Positions 7,626 to 15,392 of a stretch of 19,064 bases of DNA are shown here, piece by piece. A model generated the notes under the pieces. That model searched no databases, was not told the DNA's origin, and saw only the letters and a program-made list of their open reading frames with translations. Origin of the DNA: JALHNF01 sp039809305 (GTDB taxonomy: Bacteria > Patescibacteriota > Minisyncoccia > Phycocordibacterales > UBA5272); assembly GCA_039809305.1 (NCBI GenBank), contig JBDHUT010000006.1:1-19064 (forward strand), in the 5' to 3' direction. Numbering within the stretch: the stretch's first letter is position 1; the number at the start of each line of letters is the position of its first letter. Made by a program: the position numbers and the translations under genes.

Positions 7626-7631
7626 ACTATA
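7626..7631 (-). promoter_or_regulatory. -10 element of the frr-rseP-proS unit
   Basis: TATAGT on the minus strand within GTGTATAGT, the same nonamer as in the greA promoter. It lies 17 bases before the frr ATG, which predicts a leader of about 10 bases. No convincing -35 is seen at the right distance. Confidence 0.4.
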
Positions 7632-7702
7632 CACGGGTTTGAGACTCCAGAAAAGGTACATATAAGCAAATAAACCAATGATGCCAGTGGTGCGAAAACT
7701 AA

Positions 7703-7730
7703 AGAGTCGGCACCATAAGGCGCCGACTCT
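7703..7730 (-). terminator. Intrinsic terminator of the giant surface-protein gene
   Basis: Minus-strand RNA forms AGAGTC-GGCGCC, a TTAT loop, then GGTGCC-GACTCT: a 12-bp stem with one G-U pair. It is followed by TTAGTTTT. It starts 26 bases after the stop of the 7757-11494 gene and separates it from the frr promoter. It is one of the two clearest hairpin terminators in the window. Confidence 0.85.
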
Positions 7731-7756
7731 TCCCTCATTTCCTATCTTTTTACTTC

Positions 7757-10700
7757 CTAAACCTCATTTATCTTAATCACCGAGATTGTAGCCGAGCGTT
7801 CTTTGCCCCCACAACGAAGTGTGTATATTTCTTTGGATGTAACATTTTGAGCTGGAAATACTTTGTCGGTGAGTGCCTCCGTACCACAGAACACGTTTGG
7901 AAGGTCACATCCACTATCTTTGGTTGCTGAAGTATCTCTTCCTACACCTTTGATGTTATTCACTTGCGGTCCTGTGAGCTTCCATGTTCCAGCATCACAG
8001 GTAAATGTCACGTTTGATGTTCCACCTGAGCGCACAAGTTGTGGGTTTGCGGTGATACTCATATCTGAACCAGTGTTGTCTGTTTCGTCGTCGTCATTTG
8101 GGTTGCATGAACCGCCACCGCCATTTCCATCTGGATAACAGCCAGGATCTTCGTTGCCAGGCTGACAATCTATCTTTCCATCACTGTCATTATCGATGCC
8201 GTCACTACATTCAGGAAGACTAACGACTACTTCGCCAGTACCATTTACTAAACATTGTGTGTTGAAAGGAACACCGTTTTTTTCTAAGGTAAACCCTAAA
8301 GTAAACGTTGTCTCGGCAGAAACTGTTGGTGCTGTAAATGTTTTAGAATATGGATTTGTATATCCATAACCCCCGAGACTACCAGCTATTGGACTCGGAG
8401 AGAGTACCTGCGTCCCAAACGCTGCCCTCCAAGACGCAGGAAAAGTACTCGAGATAGTATTCACTCGATATGTAGGTGTGCTCCAAAGAGTATTACCAAC
8501 ATTTCTGAATCTAAAATTAACAGTGAAGTTTTGCCCTGAAAGTACTCTTCCATTTGCAGGAGAAGTAATGGTTGCCTGTCCACCCACACATTCCGCTGCA
8601 TCAGTAGTACAGTTTTGAGGACACTGCGCACTACATACACCCGTCGAACATACATCAACCGCATCACACGAAGTCGCAGCTTCACATGAAGTTGCATCAC
8701 TATATGTACTACCAATACAACCAGCATCATTTGCAGCACATGTTGTTTGTGTACAAGGTCCAGTTGATCCAGCCGGTGAACATTGGTATCGAGTAACAGA
8801 TCCTGAGTAGGCATTTACAGTAAGACTTGCTGGTTTACTAGAATCTTGACACGCAAGTGTGTAACTATAATTACCTAACCCTACATTTACTGCATAACTT
8901 GAATATTGGACAGGTTCAATACGTACATTACCTCCACCACTACTCCATGTTCCTGTTAAGGCACAGTTCGTTCTTCCCCCTGTTGTTACATACAAAGTTT
9001 GAGAGGTTGTTGTATCTCCTTGACCAAGCTCAACTGTTTTTGCTTGAGGATCAAATACTGGTGCCGGAGTCCACCCAATATTTATAGCAGTAGCCGCACA
9101 ACTTGTATTACAAGAATCTGTATCAGCATAACAGTTTAGCTCGCCCACCGCACAGGAGACTCCCACTGTGCTACACGCACCACATCGATATCCTTGCGGA
9201 CTAGAACCACCTGTAACGGTTGCAGGAGAACACATCACTGTGTGTAAATCGTAAAACTGATCTTGCCCGGTACATCGAGCTTGAAATGTCTGTAATCCAG
9301 ATAGTAGTGGCAGACTCTGCAAAGACTGTAGACCCCAACCATTTGAAACAAAATTTACTTCACCTGAATCATTTGGAGTTGTATTTATGTCGCACGATTG
9401 CCACGTACCCCAGGTCATTGTTGATACAGATTGTGGAGTAAGGGTAACATTAGAGCCAACATCTGCTTGATTTGGACTTGGACTGAGACTGCAAGCAAAT
9501 TCATTTGGATTACAGCTTACAAGTTGGCAACTACTATTACACTGTTGGTTTGTAGACGAACATTGTACAGGTGTGCCGTCACATTGTTCGCTTGCTTGAT
9601 TAACAATTCCATCACCGCACACAGGACCACTTGTTGGATTGAGCTCACAACTAGTACTACACGCTCTTGGAGAAGGGCCGTTGAGTGGACCAGCGTCACA
9701 TTCTTCAGCAAAAACCGCAGGAGTATATCTACGAATACTGTCTCCACAGATTGCGGTACGACAAAGGTTAGTACAACTATCACTATTAGAACTGTTGCCG
9801 TCGTCGCATTGCTCAGAACCTTCGCGTATACCGTCACCACAAATTACAGAATTAGCTACAATATAGTCGTACCTCCACCCTGGTTTTGTACCCCCAGCAA
9901 CCACAGACTCTGTTTCTAAAAGCTGATTATCCTGATCAAAAATTTGAATATTAAATTGGCTACCGGCAGGAGGAGAAAACTGCATTGGGGTTTGATATGT
10001 ACCAGGCGATGAAGCTGCGGTAAAAGTACCACCCCCACTACACGAAAAAGTACCACTTCCTCCACCAGAACACCGTACGGCACCCTGATCAACAGCTAAC
10101 ATAGGTAAATTACTTGATCTAATACTTCTATTTGCAGGCACACCGCTAAGAGTACAATTTCCCGTCGCGCTCCAAATACCATTTCCACTAGGGGCAACAG
10201 GGTCATTGATAGTTACATTGGCAGAACAATTTCCGTATATTGTAGCTTTCAAAAAAGGTGAGTAGAAAGCCTGTAAGAGATAATTACTTGTAACAGGATG
10301 AGTGCTTGCCAAAACAATATTTGTATTTCCTAAAAAACAAATGCAGAATAAAGCAAACACCGCAACCACCTTCCTTCCTCTTACCACAACCAAAGCCAAA
10401 GCCACCAATATCAAGATGAGAAGTGTCATATTTTTTGTATTAAAATAGTTGTTTGTAATAGTACTTTCTAGAGACTTCTCCCCTTCGAAAACAAAGAGGT
10501 CACTTGTGTACACTTGCCGAGCACTCACTACCTTACCACCATACGAAATGGTAGCTAAAGCACGCACGGCATTACACTTCACGTGTCCAGCAAAAGAGAA
10601 CGTTTGAATTGATTCAGTAAAAGGCTTTTCTTGACTGTCACATACTTTGTTACTCGGGTCGTACAAAGTTACTTTGAGTGTTTCGTTTTCCGATGCATAG

Positions 10701-11494
10701 TTTTTTGTGGCAAGAACAGAAAATCGTACATCACCTTCTCTTTTTTCTCCACTAAAGACATTGATAACGGATTGATATATGATTTTGCCGGTGATTGGAA
10801 AATACGCTTCACTCAACTTTGTATCCCCCGTGCTTACAAATGCTTCGAGTAAAGGATTTGGTGTTGCGCCGAGCTCCTTTGTAAAATTAAACACAAGTGT
10901 CGTAGATTGTGCGTTTGTTGTTTTTTGTACTTCAGCTATGGATCCAGATCTTCCCCCTTGCTTTAAGATAAGGGTTGTCGCTTCACCATCTTGCAACTTG
11001 CGAGAAAGTACACAAGTCACTTTTTTGTTTTCTGCCAGACAGGATTGAATAGTGACTTTCTTGTAGGTAGATGCAGGTAAAGTAATGATACCCATGTCAC
11101 GAAAAGCGACCAAAAAGTCATTTTGGCCATAGACCACAAGCCGAGGAGTAACTTTGCCAACAAGAAACTCAGGGACGACAAGGTTGATTATGTTTTCTTT
11201 TGGAACACGAGGTGAGAGTGTTACGGATTGATTTGGAAAGTATGTATACAAAGCTGGAGCATTGAGGTCGTTTATGTTCAAAAACTCAACACCGACTCGC
11301 AAGTCGCTGTATTCTCGATCACGACTTTCGACTTGATAAAAGATGTCGACATTGCGCGCATTGTGATCGATGATGGCTTGATTTACAGAGACCGCAATGG
11401 AGAATACGTCCTCTTGTTTTTCTTGTGTTGCTTGCGCAAGAGAAAATGTTGGTATCAAAAGAGTGAGTACCAAAAGAAAAAGTTTTTTGTACAT
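7757..11494 (-). CDS. Giant cysteine-rich secreted/surface protein with DUF4215-type repeats
   Basis: A 1245-residue exported protein of unknown function. Residues 1-20 are a signal peptide (hydrophobic core, cleavage likely after SLA). Residues 25-350 look like beta-rich extracellular domains with few cysteines. Residues 356-371 are a transmembrane helix, followed by basic RGRK and a second hydrophobic segment (376-396) ending in VLA, much like a signal peptide. The rest is cysteine-rich. Three repeats at about 551-675 begin CGDGIREGSEQCDDG, CGDSIRR and CGDGIVNQASEQCDG (the DUF4215 / Myxococcus Cys-rich type). A beta-sandwich at about 973-1085 has FRNVGNTLW, reminiscent of NBR1-type Ig domains. 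ECSDGIDNDSDGKIDC (1096-1110) is a calcium-loop-like motif common in CPR surface proteins. Role (adhesion, host contact) is inferred. It has its own -10 and terminator. Confidence 0.85.
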   Translation of the reverse strand: MYKKLFLLVLTLLIPTFSLAQATQEKQEDVFSIAVSVNQAIIDHNARNVDIFYQVESRDREYSDLRVGVEFLNINDLNAPALYTYFPNQSVTLSPRVPKENIINLVVPEFLVGKVTPRLVVYGQNDFLVAFRDMGIITLPASTYKKVTIQSCLAENKKVTCVLSRKLQDGEATTLILKQGGRSGSIAEVQKTTNAQSTTLVFNFTKELGATPNPLLEAFVSTGDTKLSEAYFPITGKIIYQSVINVFSGEKREGDVRFSVLATKNYASENETLKVTLYDPSNKVCDSQEKPFTESIQTFSFAGHVKCNAVRALATISYGGKVVSARQVYTSDLFVFEGEKSLESTITNNYFNTKNMTLLILILVALALVVVRGRKVVAVFALFCICFLGNTNIVLASTHPVTSNYLLQAFYSPFLKATIYGNCSANVTINDPVAPSGNGIWSATGNCTLSGVPANRSIRSSNLPMLAVDQGAVRCSGGGSGTFSCSGGGTFTAASSPGTYQTPMQFSPPAGSQFNIQIFDQDNQLLETESVVAGGTKPGWRYDYIVANSVICGDGIREGSEQCDDGNSSNSDSCTNLCRTAICGDSIRRYTPAVFAEECDAGPLNGPSPRACSTSCELNPTSGPVCGDGIVNQASEQCDGTPVQCSSTNQQCNSSCQLVSCNPNEFACSLSPSPNQADVGSNVTLTPQSVSTMTWGTWQSCDINTTPNDSGEVNFVSNGWGLQSLQSLPLLSGLQTFQARCTGQDQFYDLHTVMCSPATVTGGSSPQGYRCGACSTVGVSCAVGELNCYADTDSCNTSCAATAINIGWTPAPVFDPQAKTVELGQGDTTTSQTLYVTTGGRTNCALTGTWSSGGGNVRIEPVQYSSYAVNVGLGNYSYTLACQDSSKPASLTVNAYSGSVTRYQCSPAGSTGPCTQTTCAANDAGCIGSTYSDATSCEAATSCDAVDVCSTGVCSAQCPQNCTTDAAECVGGQATITSPANGRVLSGQNFTVNFRFRNVGNTLWSTPTYRVNTISSTFPASWRAAFGTQVLSPSPIAGSLGGYGYTNPYSKTFTAPTVSAETTFTLGFTLEKNGVPFNTQCLVNGTGEVVVSLPECSDGIDNDSDGKIDCQPGNEDPGCYPDGNGGGGSCNPNDDDETDNTGSDMSITANPQLVRSGGTSNVTFTCDAGTWKLTGPQVNNIKGVGRDTSATKDSGCDLPNVFCGTEALTDKVFPAQNVTSKEIYTLRCGGKERSATISVIKINEV
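9470..9844 (-). repeat. Three cysteine-rich DUF4215-type protein repeats
   Basis: Residues 551-675 of the giant protein hold three tandem units, each opening with CGD(G/S)I and continuing to (E)QCD or ECD and a C-x(3-4)-C pair. The first two are about 36-42 residues long and the third about 50. They are diverged at DNA level, so this is an ancient protein repeat, not a DNA repeat. Such units are disulfide-rich extracellular modules. Confidence 0.75.
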
Positions 11495-11508
11495 AGAGCT
11501 ATGCTCTA

Positions 11509-11514
11509 AGTATA
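11509..11514 (-). promoter_or_regulatory. -10 element of the giant surface-protein gene
   Basis: TATACT on the minus strand, 14 bases before the ATG. The 13 bases between (11495-11507) form AGAGC-ATA-GCTCT, a small hairpin abutting the start codon. No Shine-Dalgarno is present. The -35 is not convincing because the upstream bases belong to the preceding terminator. Confidence 0.4.
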
Positions 11515-11533
11515 TCGTATTTGGGGAAAGAAA

Positions 11534-11563
11534 GAAGGGGATATCTTTTCAGATACCCCCTTT
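11534..11563 (-). terminator. Intrinsic terminator of the GC-rich cassette gene
   Basis: Minus-strand RNA reads GGGGGTATCT-GAAA-AGATATCCCC, a 10-bp stem (one G-U) closed by a GAAA tetraloop and extended by AAG/CTT. It is followed by the pyrimidine tract TTCTTTCTTT. It lies about 35 bases after the stop of the 11597-12148 gene and just before the next gene's -10. Confidence 0.85.
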
Positions 11564-11596
11564 TCAAAAAATGACATCAACGGACCCCTCTACGAA

Positions 11597-12148
11597 CTAC
11601 TTGTAGCCGTAGTTGGACTTGTCCGCCAACGGCGCCGTGAGCAGATACTTCGGCAAACCGAAGTCCACACACGGAATCCGACTGAGGTCGAATTCCTCGG
11701 TGCTCGTGGGCACCAAGATCACGTACACGTGCGTGCTCGTCGCGAGCACGCTCGGCGGCAACACCGCCCGGAACAAACCGTCCGGACCTCGCGTCGCAGT
11801 AACCTCGTGCTCGAGATCAAACAAGATCATGCTGGGAAGCATCTCACCACCACGACCCTCGAGACCTTTGGCGAGACATACGGGACGGTTGTAGCCGGAT
11901 TCGTTCGGACCCGACTCAACCAACTCCACACCGCCGTCCGGCGTACGGGACAAGCGAACCGTCCCAGAACAATCTGCCGGCGGATTGTATACCCCATAGC
12001 CAGGAATCGTCTGGAAAAGTGTTCCCCTGGAAGAGATCCACAGAGTGACGCTTCCCTTTTCAACCCCGACGAGCTGCACCTGCTGAGTCGACGCGAACGT
12101 CGAGAACAGGGCCAGAACCACAAAAACAAAAATCCGTACTGCGTTCAT
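11597..12148 (-). CDS. GC-rich secreted protein of unknown function
   Basis: It encodes 183 residues with a clear signal peptide (MNAVRIFVFVVLALFSTFAS, cleavage near residue 20) and no later membrane segment, so it is exported. Three cysteines remain in the mature part. I do not recognise the family. The gene stands out: three 60-base stretches I counted have 63-67% GC against about 40% in flanking genes, and its codons end mostly in G or C. It alone has a perfect AGGAGGT Shine-Dalgarno, a consensus promoter with a palindrome in its spacer, and a strong terminator. That is the profile of a transferred, self-contained cassette. The overlapping plus-strand frame (11729-12241) is a by-product of the high GC content. 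The signal peptide, ribosome-binding site and terminator all support the minus frame. Confidence 0.8.
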   Translation of the reverse strand: MNAVRIFVFVVLALFSTFASTQQVQLVGVEKGSVTLWISSRGTLFQTIPGYGVYNPPADCSGTVRLSRTPDGGVELVESGPNESGYNRPVCLAKGLEGRGGEMLPSMILFDLEHEVTATRGPDGLFRAVLPPSVLATSTHVYVILVPTSTEEFDLSRIPCVDFGLPKYLLTAPLADKSNYGYK

Positions 12149-12152
12149 GTCG

Positions 12153-12159
12153 ACCTCCT
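12153..12159 (-). promoter_or_regulatory. Perfect Shine-Dalgarno of the GC-rich gene
   Basis: AGGAGGT on the minus strand, 4 bases before the ATG at 12146-12148. It is the only full match to the anti-Shine-Dalgarno complement that I see upstream of any gene in this window, and it fixes the start codon. Confidence 0.85.
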
Positions 12160-12184
12160 CTGCTGTAATGAGCTGACTGCATCC

Positions 12185-12213
12185 AGTATCCTACATAGGA
12201 TAGATTTTGTCAA
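12185..12213 (-). promoter_or_regulatory. Consensus sigma-70-type promoter of the GC-rich cassette
   Basis: On the minus strand: TTGACA (12208-12213), a 17-base spacer, and GATACT (12185-12190). The -35 is a perfect consensus. Transcription would start near 12178, giving a leader of about 30 bases that contains the Shine-Dalgarno. This is the best promoter in the window. Confidence 0.8.
12187..12202. promoter_or_regulatory. Operator-like palindrome in the cassette promoter
   Basis: TATCCTATGTAGGATA (minus strand) is a perfect 7-2-7 inverted repeat that fills the -10 end of the spacer and overlaps the -10 box. A dimeric repressor bound here would block RNA polymerase. No regulator gene lies next to it and I cannot assign it to a known repressor family. 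Confidence 0.55.
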
Positions 12214-12232
12214 GGGGTTTTACAGTTTTCTC

Positions 12233-12241
12233 TGTGGATAA
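12233..12241 (-). other. Single perfect DnaA-box sequence
   Basis: TTATCCACA on the minus strand, identical to the E. coli consensus DnaA box, in the 204-bp gap between holB and the GC-rich gene. AT-rich DNA follows (12240-12275). Only one perfect box is present and no dnaA, dnaN or box cluster, so an origin is not supported. It may be a titration or regulatory site, or chance. Confidence 0.3.
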
Positions 12242-12291
12242 CTCGAAAATTATCTTAAAAATAAAGCTATTTTGAGCTCTCTAAGAAGACC

Positions 12292-12323
12292 AAAAAACGC
12301 TTTACCAGGAATTAACATGGCGT
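12292..12323 (-). terminator. Possible terminator after murA-mreB-holB
   Basis: Minus-strand RNA can pair ACGC with GCGT, then CA with TG after a bulge, around an AT-rich loop, followed by six T. The stem is interrupted and weak. Its place 30 bases after the holB stop and the U-run are the main support. Confidence 0.3.
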
Positions 12324-12352
12324 ACAAAGTCCTGAGACCTCAAAAAGCTCAC

Positions 12353-13048
12353 TTATTTTGTATTTAGCTTAGGCAACTGTAAGCAACCATACTCTACAAG
12401 CATTTTTACTGACGCACCCTGATCGTGTATGTATGGGGTAATTGTTGTAAGCACACTCACCGCTTCCCTTTTTTCTTTTTCGGAATACGGAGCCTGAAGC
12501 ACAGCCTGTACGAGATTTTCAAAAAAAGTAGCGACTTTTTCTTTAGTTGGTTTTTGTAGCCCTGTTTTTAGAAGTGTTTGAACATCACCACTATTAAGTC
12601 GCAGAGCAGGAGAAAGCTTTAGAAAATCAAAACTTGTCACTTTTCTTTCTGGAGTGAAATCATAGACTACTGCTCGAGAAAGAATCGTCGGGAGTAATAT
12701 TGAGACATCTTTCACAACAAGAATTATTTGTGTACTTCCACTTGGCTCCTCGAATGTTTTAAGTAAAGTGTTTTGAGATGGATGAGGAAAAAGTGTTGGT
12801 GCAAGAACAAGAAGTTTTCTTGCGCGATATTGCGGCATCGCCTCGGTCCACGTTTTTATTTCTCGAGCCAGATCAACAGTGATTGAATCGATGCTTTGTA
12901 ACAAAACATCGCCGTGACTATTTATATCTATCCCCTCCTTTTCTTTTATGAAAGCGCCAATAGAGCTGACAATGTTATTAATGTCACCGACCAAGACTAA
13001 TGTCTGAAATGGTTGTTTTAAAATATTCTCAAGGAGAGCTTTCTCCAT
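12353..13048 (-). CDS. holB: DNA polymerase III delta-prime-like clamp-loader subunit
   Basis: The protein resembles the AAA+ core of delta-prime/DnaX. TLVLVGD (residues 16-22) sits where the Walker A region would be, but there is no GxxxxGK loop, as in many delta-prime subunits. RARKLLVLAP (74-83), the diagnostic NTLLKTFEEPSGSTQIILV (about 92-110) and LLPTILSRAVVYDF (sensor/SRC-like region, Cys replaced by Ala) follow. At 231 residues it is shorter than E. coli HolB (334); the C-terminal collar domain is reduced. It would help load the sliding clamp. It starts 3 bases after the mreB stop, so it is co-transcribed with murA and mreB. The family assignment is firm; whether it is delta-prime or a divergent relative is less sure. 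Confidence 0.8.
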   Translation of the reverse strand: MEKALLENILKQPFQTLVLVGDINNIVSSIGAFIKEKEGIDINSHGDVLLQSIDSITVDLAREIKTWTEAMPQYRARKLLVLAPTLFPHPSQNTLLKTFEEPSGSTQIILVVKDVSILLPTILSRAVVYDFTPERKVTSFDFLKLSPALRLNSGDVQTLLKTGLQKPTKEKVATFFENLVQAVLQAPYSEKEKREAVSVLTTITPYIHDQGASVKMLVEYGCLQLPKLNTK

Positions 13049-13051
13049 ATA

Positions 13052-14065
13052 CTATCGTTTTGCAATAATACTTTTCTTATAAAGATCTAAATGCTCAAGT
13101 GCAATACCTGTACCTTTTGCAACACAATAAAGAGCATCGTCAGCAAGTGTTGCTTTCACCCCTGTTTTACGCTCAATAAGTAGTGGTAAATTTCGAAGAA
13201 GTGATGAGCCGCCAGACATAATAATACCGTTATCAATAATGTCAGACGCAAGTTCAGGAGGAGTTTCTTGGAATACATCCTTGATAGCTTTAATGATAAG
13301 ACGTAATTCACGTTCAACAGCTTTTACCATTTCATTTGTGGTAATAGTAACGGTTCGCGGAAGACCTGTAACATAGTCCCGGCCCTTGATAGACATAGTA
13401 AGCTCTTCATTAAGTGGCAACGCACTTCCAACATGAATCTTTATATCCTCTGCCGTCTTATCGCCAATCGCAAGATTATATGTTTTCTTAACATGATCAA
13501 CAATTGCTTGATCTATTTTATTACCAGCACACTTCACCGAAGTTGAAGCGACAATACCACCAAGTGAAATAACCGCAACATCAGTGGTTCCACCACCAAT
13601 ATCAACAATCATACGCCCTTTAGGCTCATGAATAGGGATTCCTGCGCCAATCGCAGCAAGAATAGGTTCTTTTACAACATATGCATTTTTTGCACCAGCT
13701 TTAATTGCAGCCTCAACTACAGCACGGCGTTCAGTTGAGGTGATTCCCGCAGGAACAGACACCATCACTTCTGGTTTTGCAATAACCCACTTACCGAGGG
13801 CTTTATTAATAAAATATCGGAGCATCGCTTCAGTTACTTTATAGTCAGCAATGACACCATCTTTCATGGGGCGATACGCTACGATTGAGTCCGGTGTTTT
13901 TCCAATCATCTCTTTAGCTTCAAGTCCCACGGCGAGTACATGTTTACCTTCTTCGGAAATAGCAACAACTGAAGGCTCATTAAGAACAACGCCTTTCCCC
14001 GGCACAAATACAAGAGTATTTGCTGTACCTAAGTCTATTCCGAGTTTTTTCTTAAAAATTGACAT
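13052..14065 (-). CDS. mreB: Second MreB paralogue
   Basis: A second bacterial actin, 337 residues, with complete ATP-binding motifs: LGIDLGTANTLVFVPGKGVV (residues 8-27), MIVDIGGGTTDVAVISLGGI (about 153-172) and IIMSGGSSLLRNLP (about 283-296). It is clearly different from the copy at 3597-4646 (for example VFVPGKGVVLNEP against VYLGGQGIIIDEP), so the two are not a recent duplication. It lies between murA (18 bases upstream) and holB (3 bases downstream), with no mreC partner. No Shine-Dalgarno is seen. It may be an alternative filament with a special role or form mixed filaments with the first MreB; the sequence alone does not decide. Confidence 0.93.
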   Translation of the reverse strand: MSIFKKKLGIDLGTANTLVFVPGKGVVLNEPSVVAISEEGKHVLAVGLEAKEMIGKTPDSIVAYRPMKDGVIADYKVTEAMLRYFINKALGKWVIAKPEVMVSVPAGITSTERRAVVEAAIKAGAKNAYVVKEPILAAIGAGIPIHEPKGRMIVDIGGGTTDVAVISLGGIVASTSVKCAGNKIDQAIVDHVKKTYNLAIGDKTAEDIKIHVGSALPLNEELTMSIKGRDYVTGLPRTVTITTNEMVKAVERELRLIIKAIKDVFQETPPELASDIIDNGIIMSGGSSLLRNLPLLIERKTGVKATLADDALYCVAKGTGIALEHLDLYKKSIIAKR

Positions 14066-14083
14066 AGGTTTTTAAATGATGTT

Positions 14084-15385
14084 TTATTCAACGTGACGTG
14101 AAATCGAAAGCCCGATAGCCCGCAAACGCTCATCGAGATTCTCATAACCTCTATCTATATTATACACATTTCCAATTTTTGAAGTACCTGAAGCAAGCGC
14201 TGCCGCAATAACAAATGCAATTCCTGCGCGTAAATCTGGCGACTGTAATTCTTTAGCTCGTAAGATTGTTTTACCACGAACAATCACCTGAAGAGGGTTC
14301 ATAGTTGTAATATTGGCACCCATATTTTGCAAACCTTCCGTATAACGTAATCGGTCTTCAAAAATAGTCTCCCAAACAGTACTCTCACCCTTAGCCTGAG
14401 TAAGAGCAACCAACATCGGCGACTGCAAGTCTGTCGGAAAACCAGGATACTCATGTGTTTTAATGTGTACTGGTTTTAAAATGGTTTTTTCATTGCCGAA
14501 TACTCGAACACTATTTTTTGTTGTTTCAAAGTAAACCCCCATTTCTTTTATATGTTCTAGAAGAGACTCAAAATGTTCAGGAATACAATTTGTAACCGTT
14601 ACGTCTTTACCCAAGAGTGCGGCAAGTACAACAAAACTCCCTGCCTCAATGCGATCAGGAATTGTTACATATGTTTTTTTTGCCGTAAGAGGTTTACCGT
14701 TTGTTCCATAAATAGTAAGTGTTGGGGTACCGATACCTTCTATTTTTACACCTGATTCTTGTAAAAATTCCGCCAAAGACACAACTTCCGGTTCCATTGC
14801 AGCATTTCTAAGTACAGTCTTCCCTTTTGCAAGTGATGCTGCCATAAGAACCGTTTCGGTTCCTGTAACACTTGGGATTCTAAAATGAATATGTGCCCCA
14901 ATAAGTCCTTTAGGTGCAGAAATGTAGTACCGTTCATTTTTATGCACAATCGTCGCGCCTAATTTTTCATACGCATTCAAAAAAACATCTATAGGTCGAC
15001 CACCAAGTACACATCCGCCAGGGTGAGGAAAAGATACCTTACCAAAACGGGCGAGAAGTGGTCCGGTAAATACAACAGATGCACGGAAACGTTTTGCTAA
15101 GTCTGTAGGTAAATCTGTTTCCATTTTTTTAGGTACAGTAACAGTAACATCGCGTTTACCACTTACGATAGTAGTTGCGCCTAGTGCTTCTAAAAGTTCG
15201 TATGAACGGTGAACATCTTCAATCTTTGGAACATTCGTTAAACTCAATGACTCTGCAAATAATGGACTAGCTGCAAGAACCTTAAGAACAGCATTCTTTG
15301 CACCATACACAGGAATAACCCCTGAAAGTTTTCGTTTTCCAGAAAGCCCCTTAACTTTAAATACTTCACGCATCGATTCAGTCAT
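14084..15385 (-). CDS. murA: UDP-N-acetylglucosamine 1-carboxyvinyltransferase
   Basis: MurA performs the first committed step of peptidoglycan synthesis, transferring enolpyruvate to UDP-GlcNAc in the cytoplasm. From the ATG at 15383-15385 it has 433 residues. GVIPVYGAKNAVLKVLAA (23-40) carries the conserved Lys-Asn pair. HPGGCVLGGRPIDVF (121-135) contains catalytic Cys (C125), the fosfomycin target. ITTMNPLQVIV and LQSPDLRAGIAFVIAAALASG mark the C-terminal half. An upstream TTG at 15419-15421 extends the frame but is itself the -35 box. The chosen ATG lies 7 bases after the -10, fits a leaderless mRNA, and restores the family's N-terminus (MREVFKVKGLSG; M5 is an alternative). It is first in murA-mreB-holB and divergent from the PriA-like gene. 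Confidence 0.93.
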   Translation of the reverse strand: MTESMREVFKVKGLSGKRKLSGVIPVYGAKNAVLKVLAASPLFAESLSLTNVPKIEDVHRSYELLEALGATTIVSGKRDVTVTVPKKMETDLPTDLAKRFRASVVFTGPLLARFGKVSFPHPGGCVLGGRPIDVFLNAYEKLGATIVHKNERYYISAPKGLIGAHIHFRIPSVTGTETVLMAASLAKGKTVLRNAAMEPEVVSLAEFLQESGVKIEGIGTPTLTIYGTNGKPLTAKKTYVTIPDRIEAGSFVVLAALLGKDVTVTNCIPEHFESLLEHIKEMGVYFETTKNSVRVFGNEKTILKPVHIKTHEYPGFPTDLQSPMLVALTQAKGESTVWETIFEDRLRYTEGLQNMGANITTMNPLQVIVRGKTILRAKELQSPDLRAGIAFVIAAALASGTSKIGNVYNIDRGYENLDERLRAIGLSISRHVE

Positions 15386-15392
15386 ACTAGAG

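Noticed and set aside
9470..9844. CRISPR or DNA tandem repeat in the giant gene
   Set aside because: The repeats are similar only at protein level and their DNA is diverged, with no constant repeat and spacer pattern.
9431..9919. Plus-strand open frame of 162 codons opposite the cysteine-rich repeats
   Set aside because: It is the reverse complement of Cys/Ser/Thr-rich codons of the giant protein, with a composition skewed to Thr/Ser/Trp, no ribosome-binding site and no domain features.
11729..12241. Plus-strand open frame of 170 codons opposite the GC-rich secreted protein
   Set aside because: High GC lengthens chance frames. The minus frame has the signal peptide, Shine-Dalgarno, promoter and terminator. 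The plus frame is extremely Arg/His/Thr-rich and runs through the minus-strand promoter.
12150..12352. Replication origin next to holB
   Set aside because: Only one perfect DnaA box, no cluster of near-matches, and neither dnaA nor dnaN nearby.
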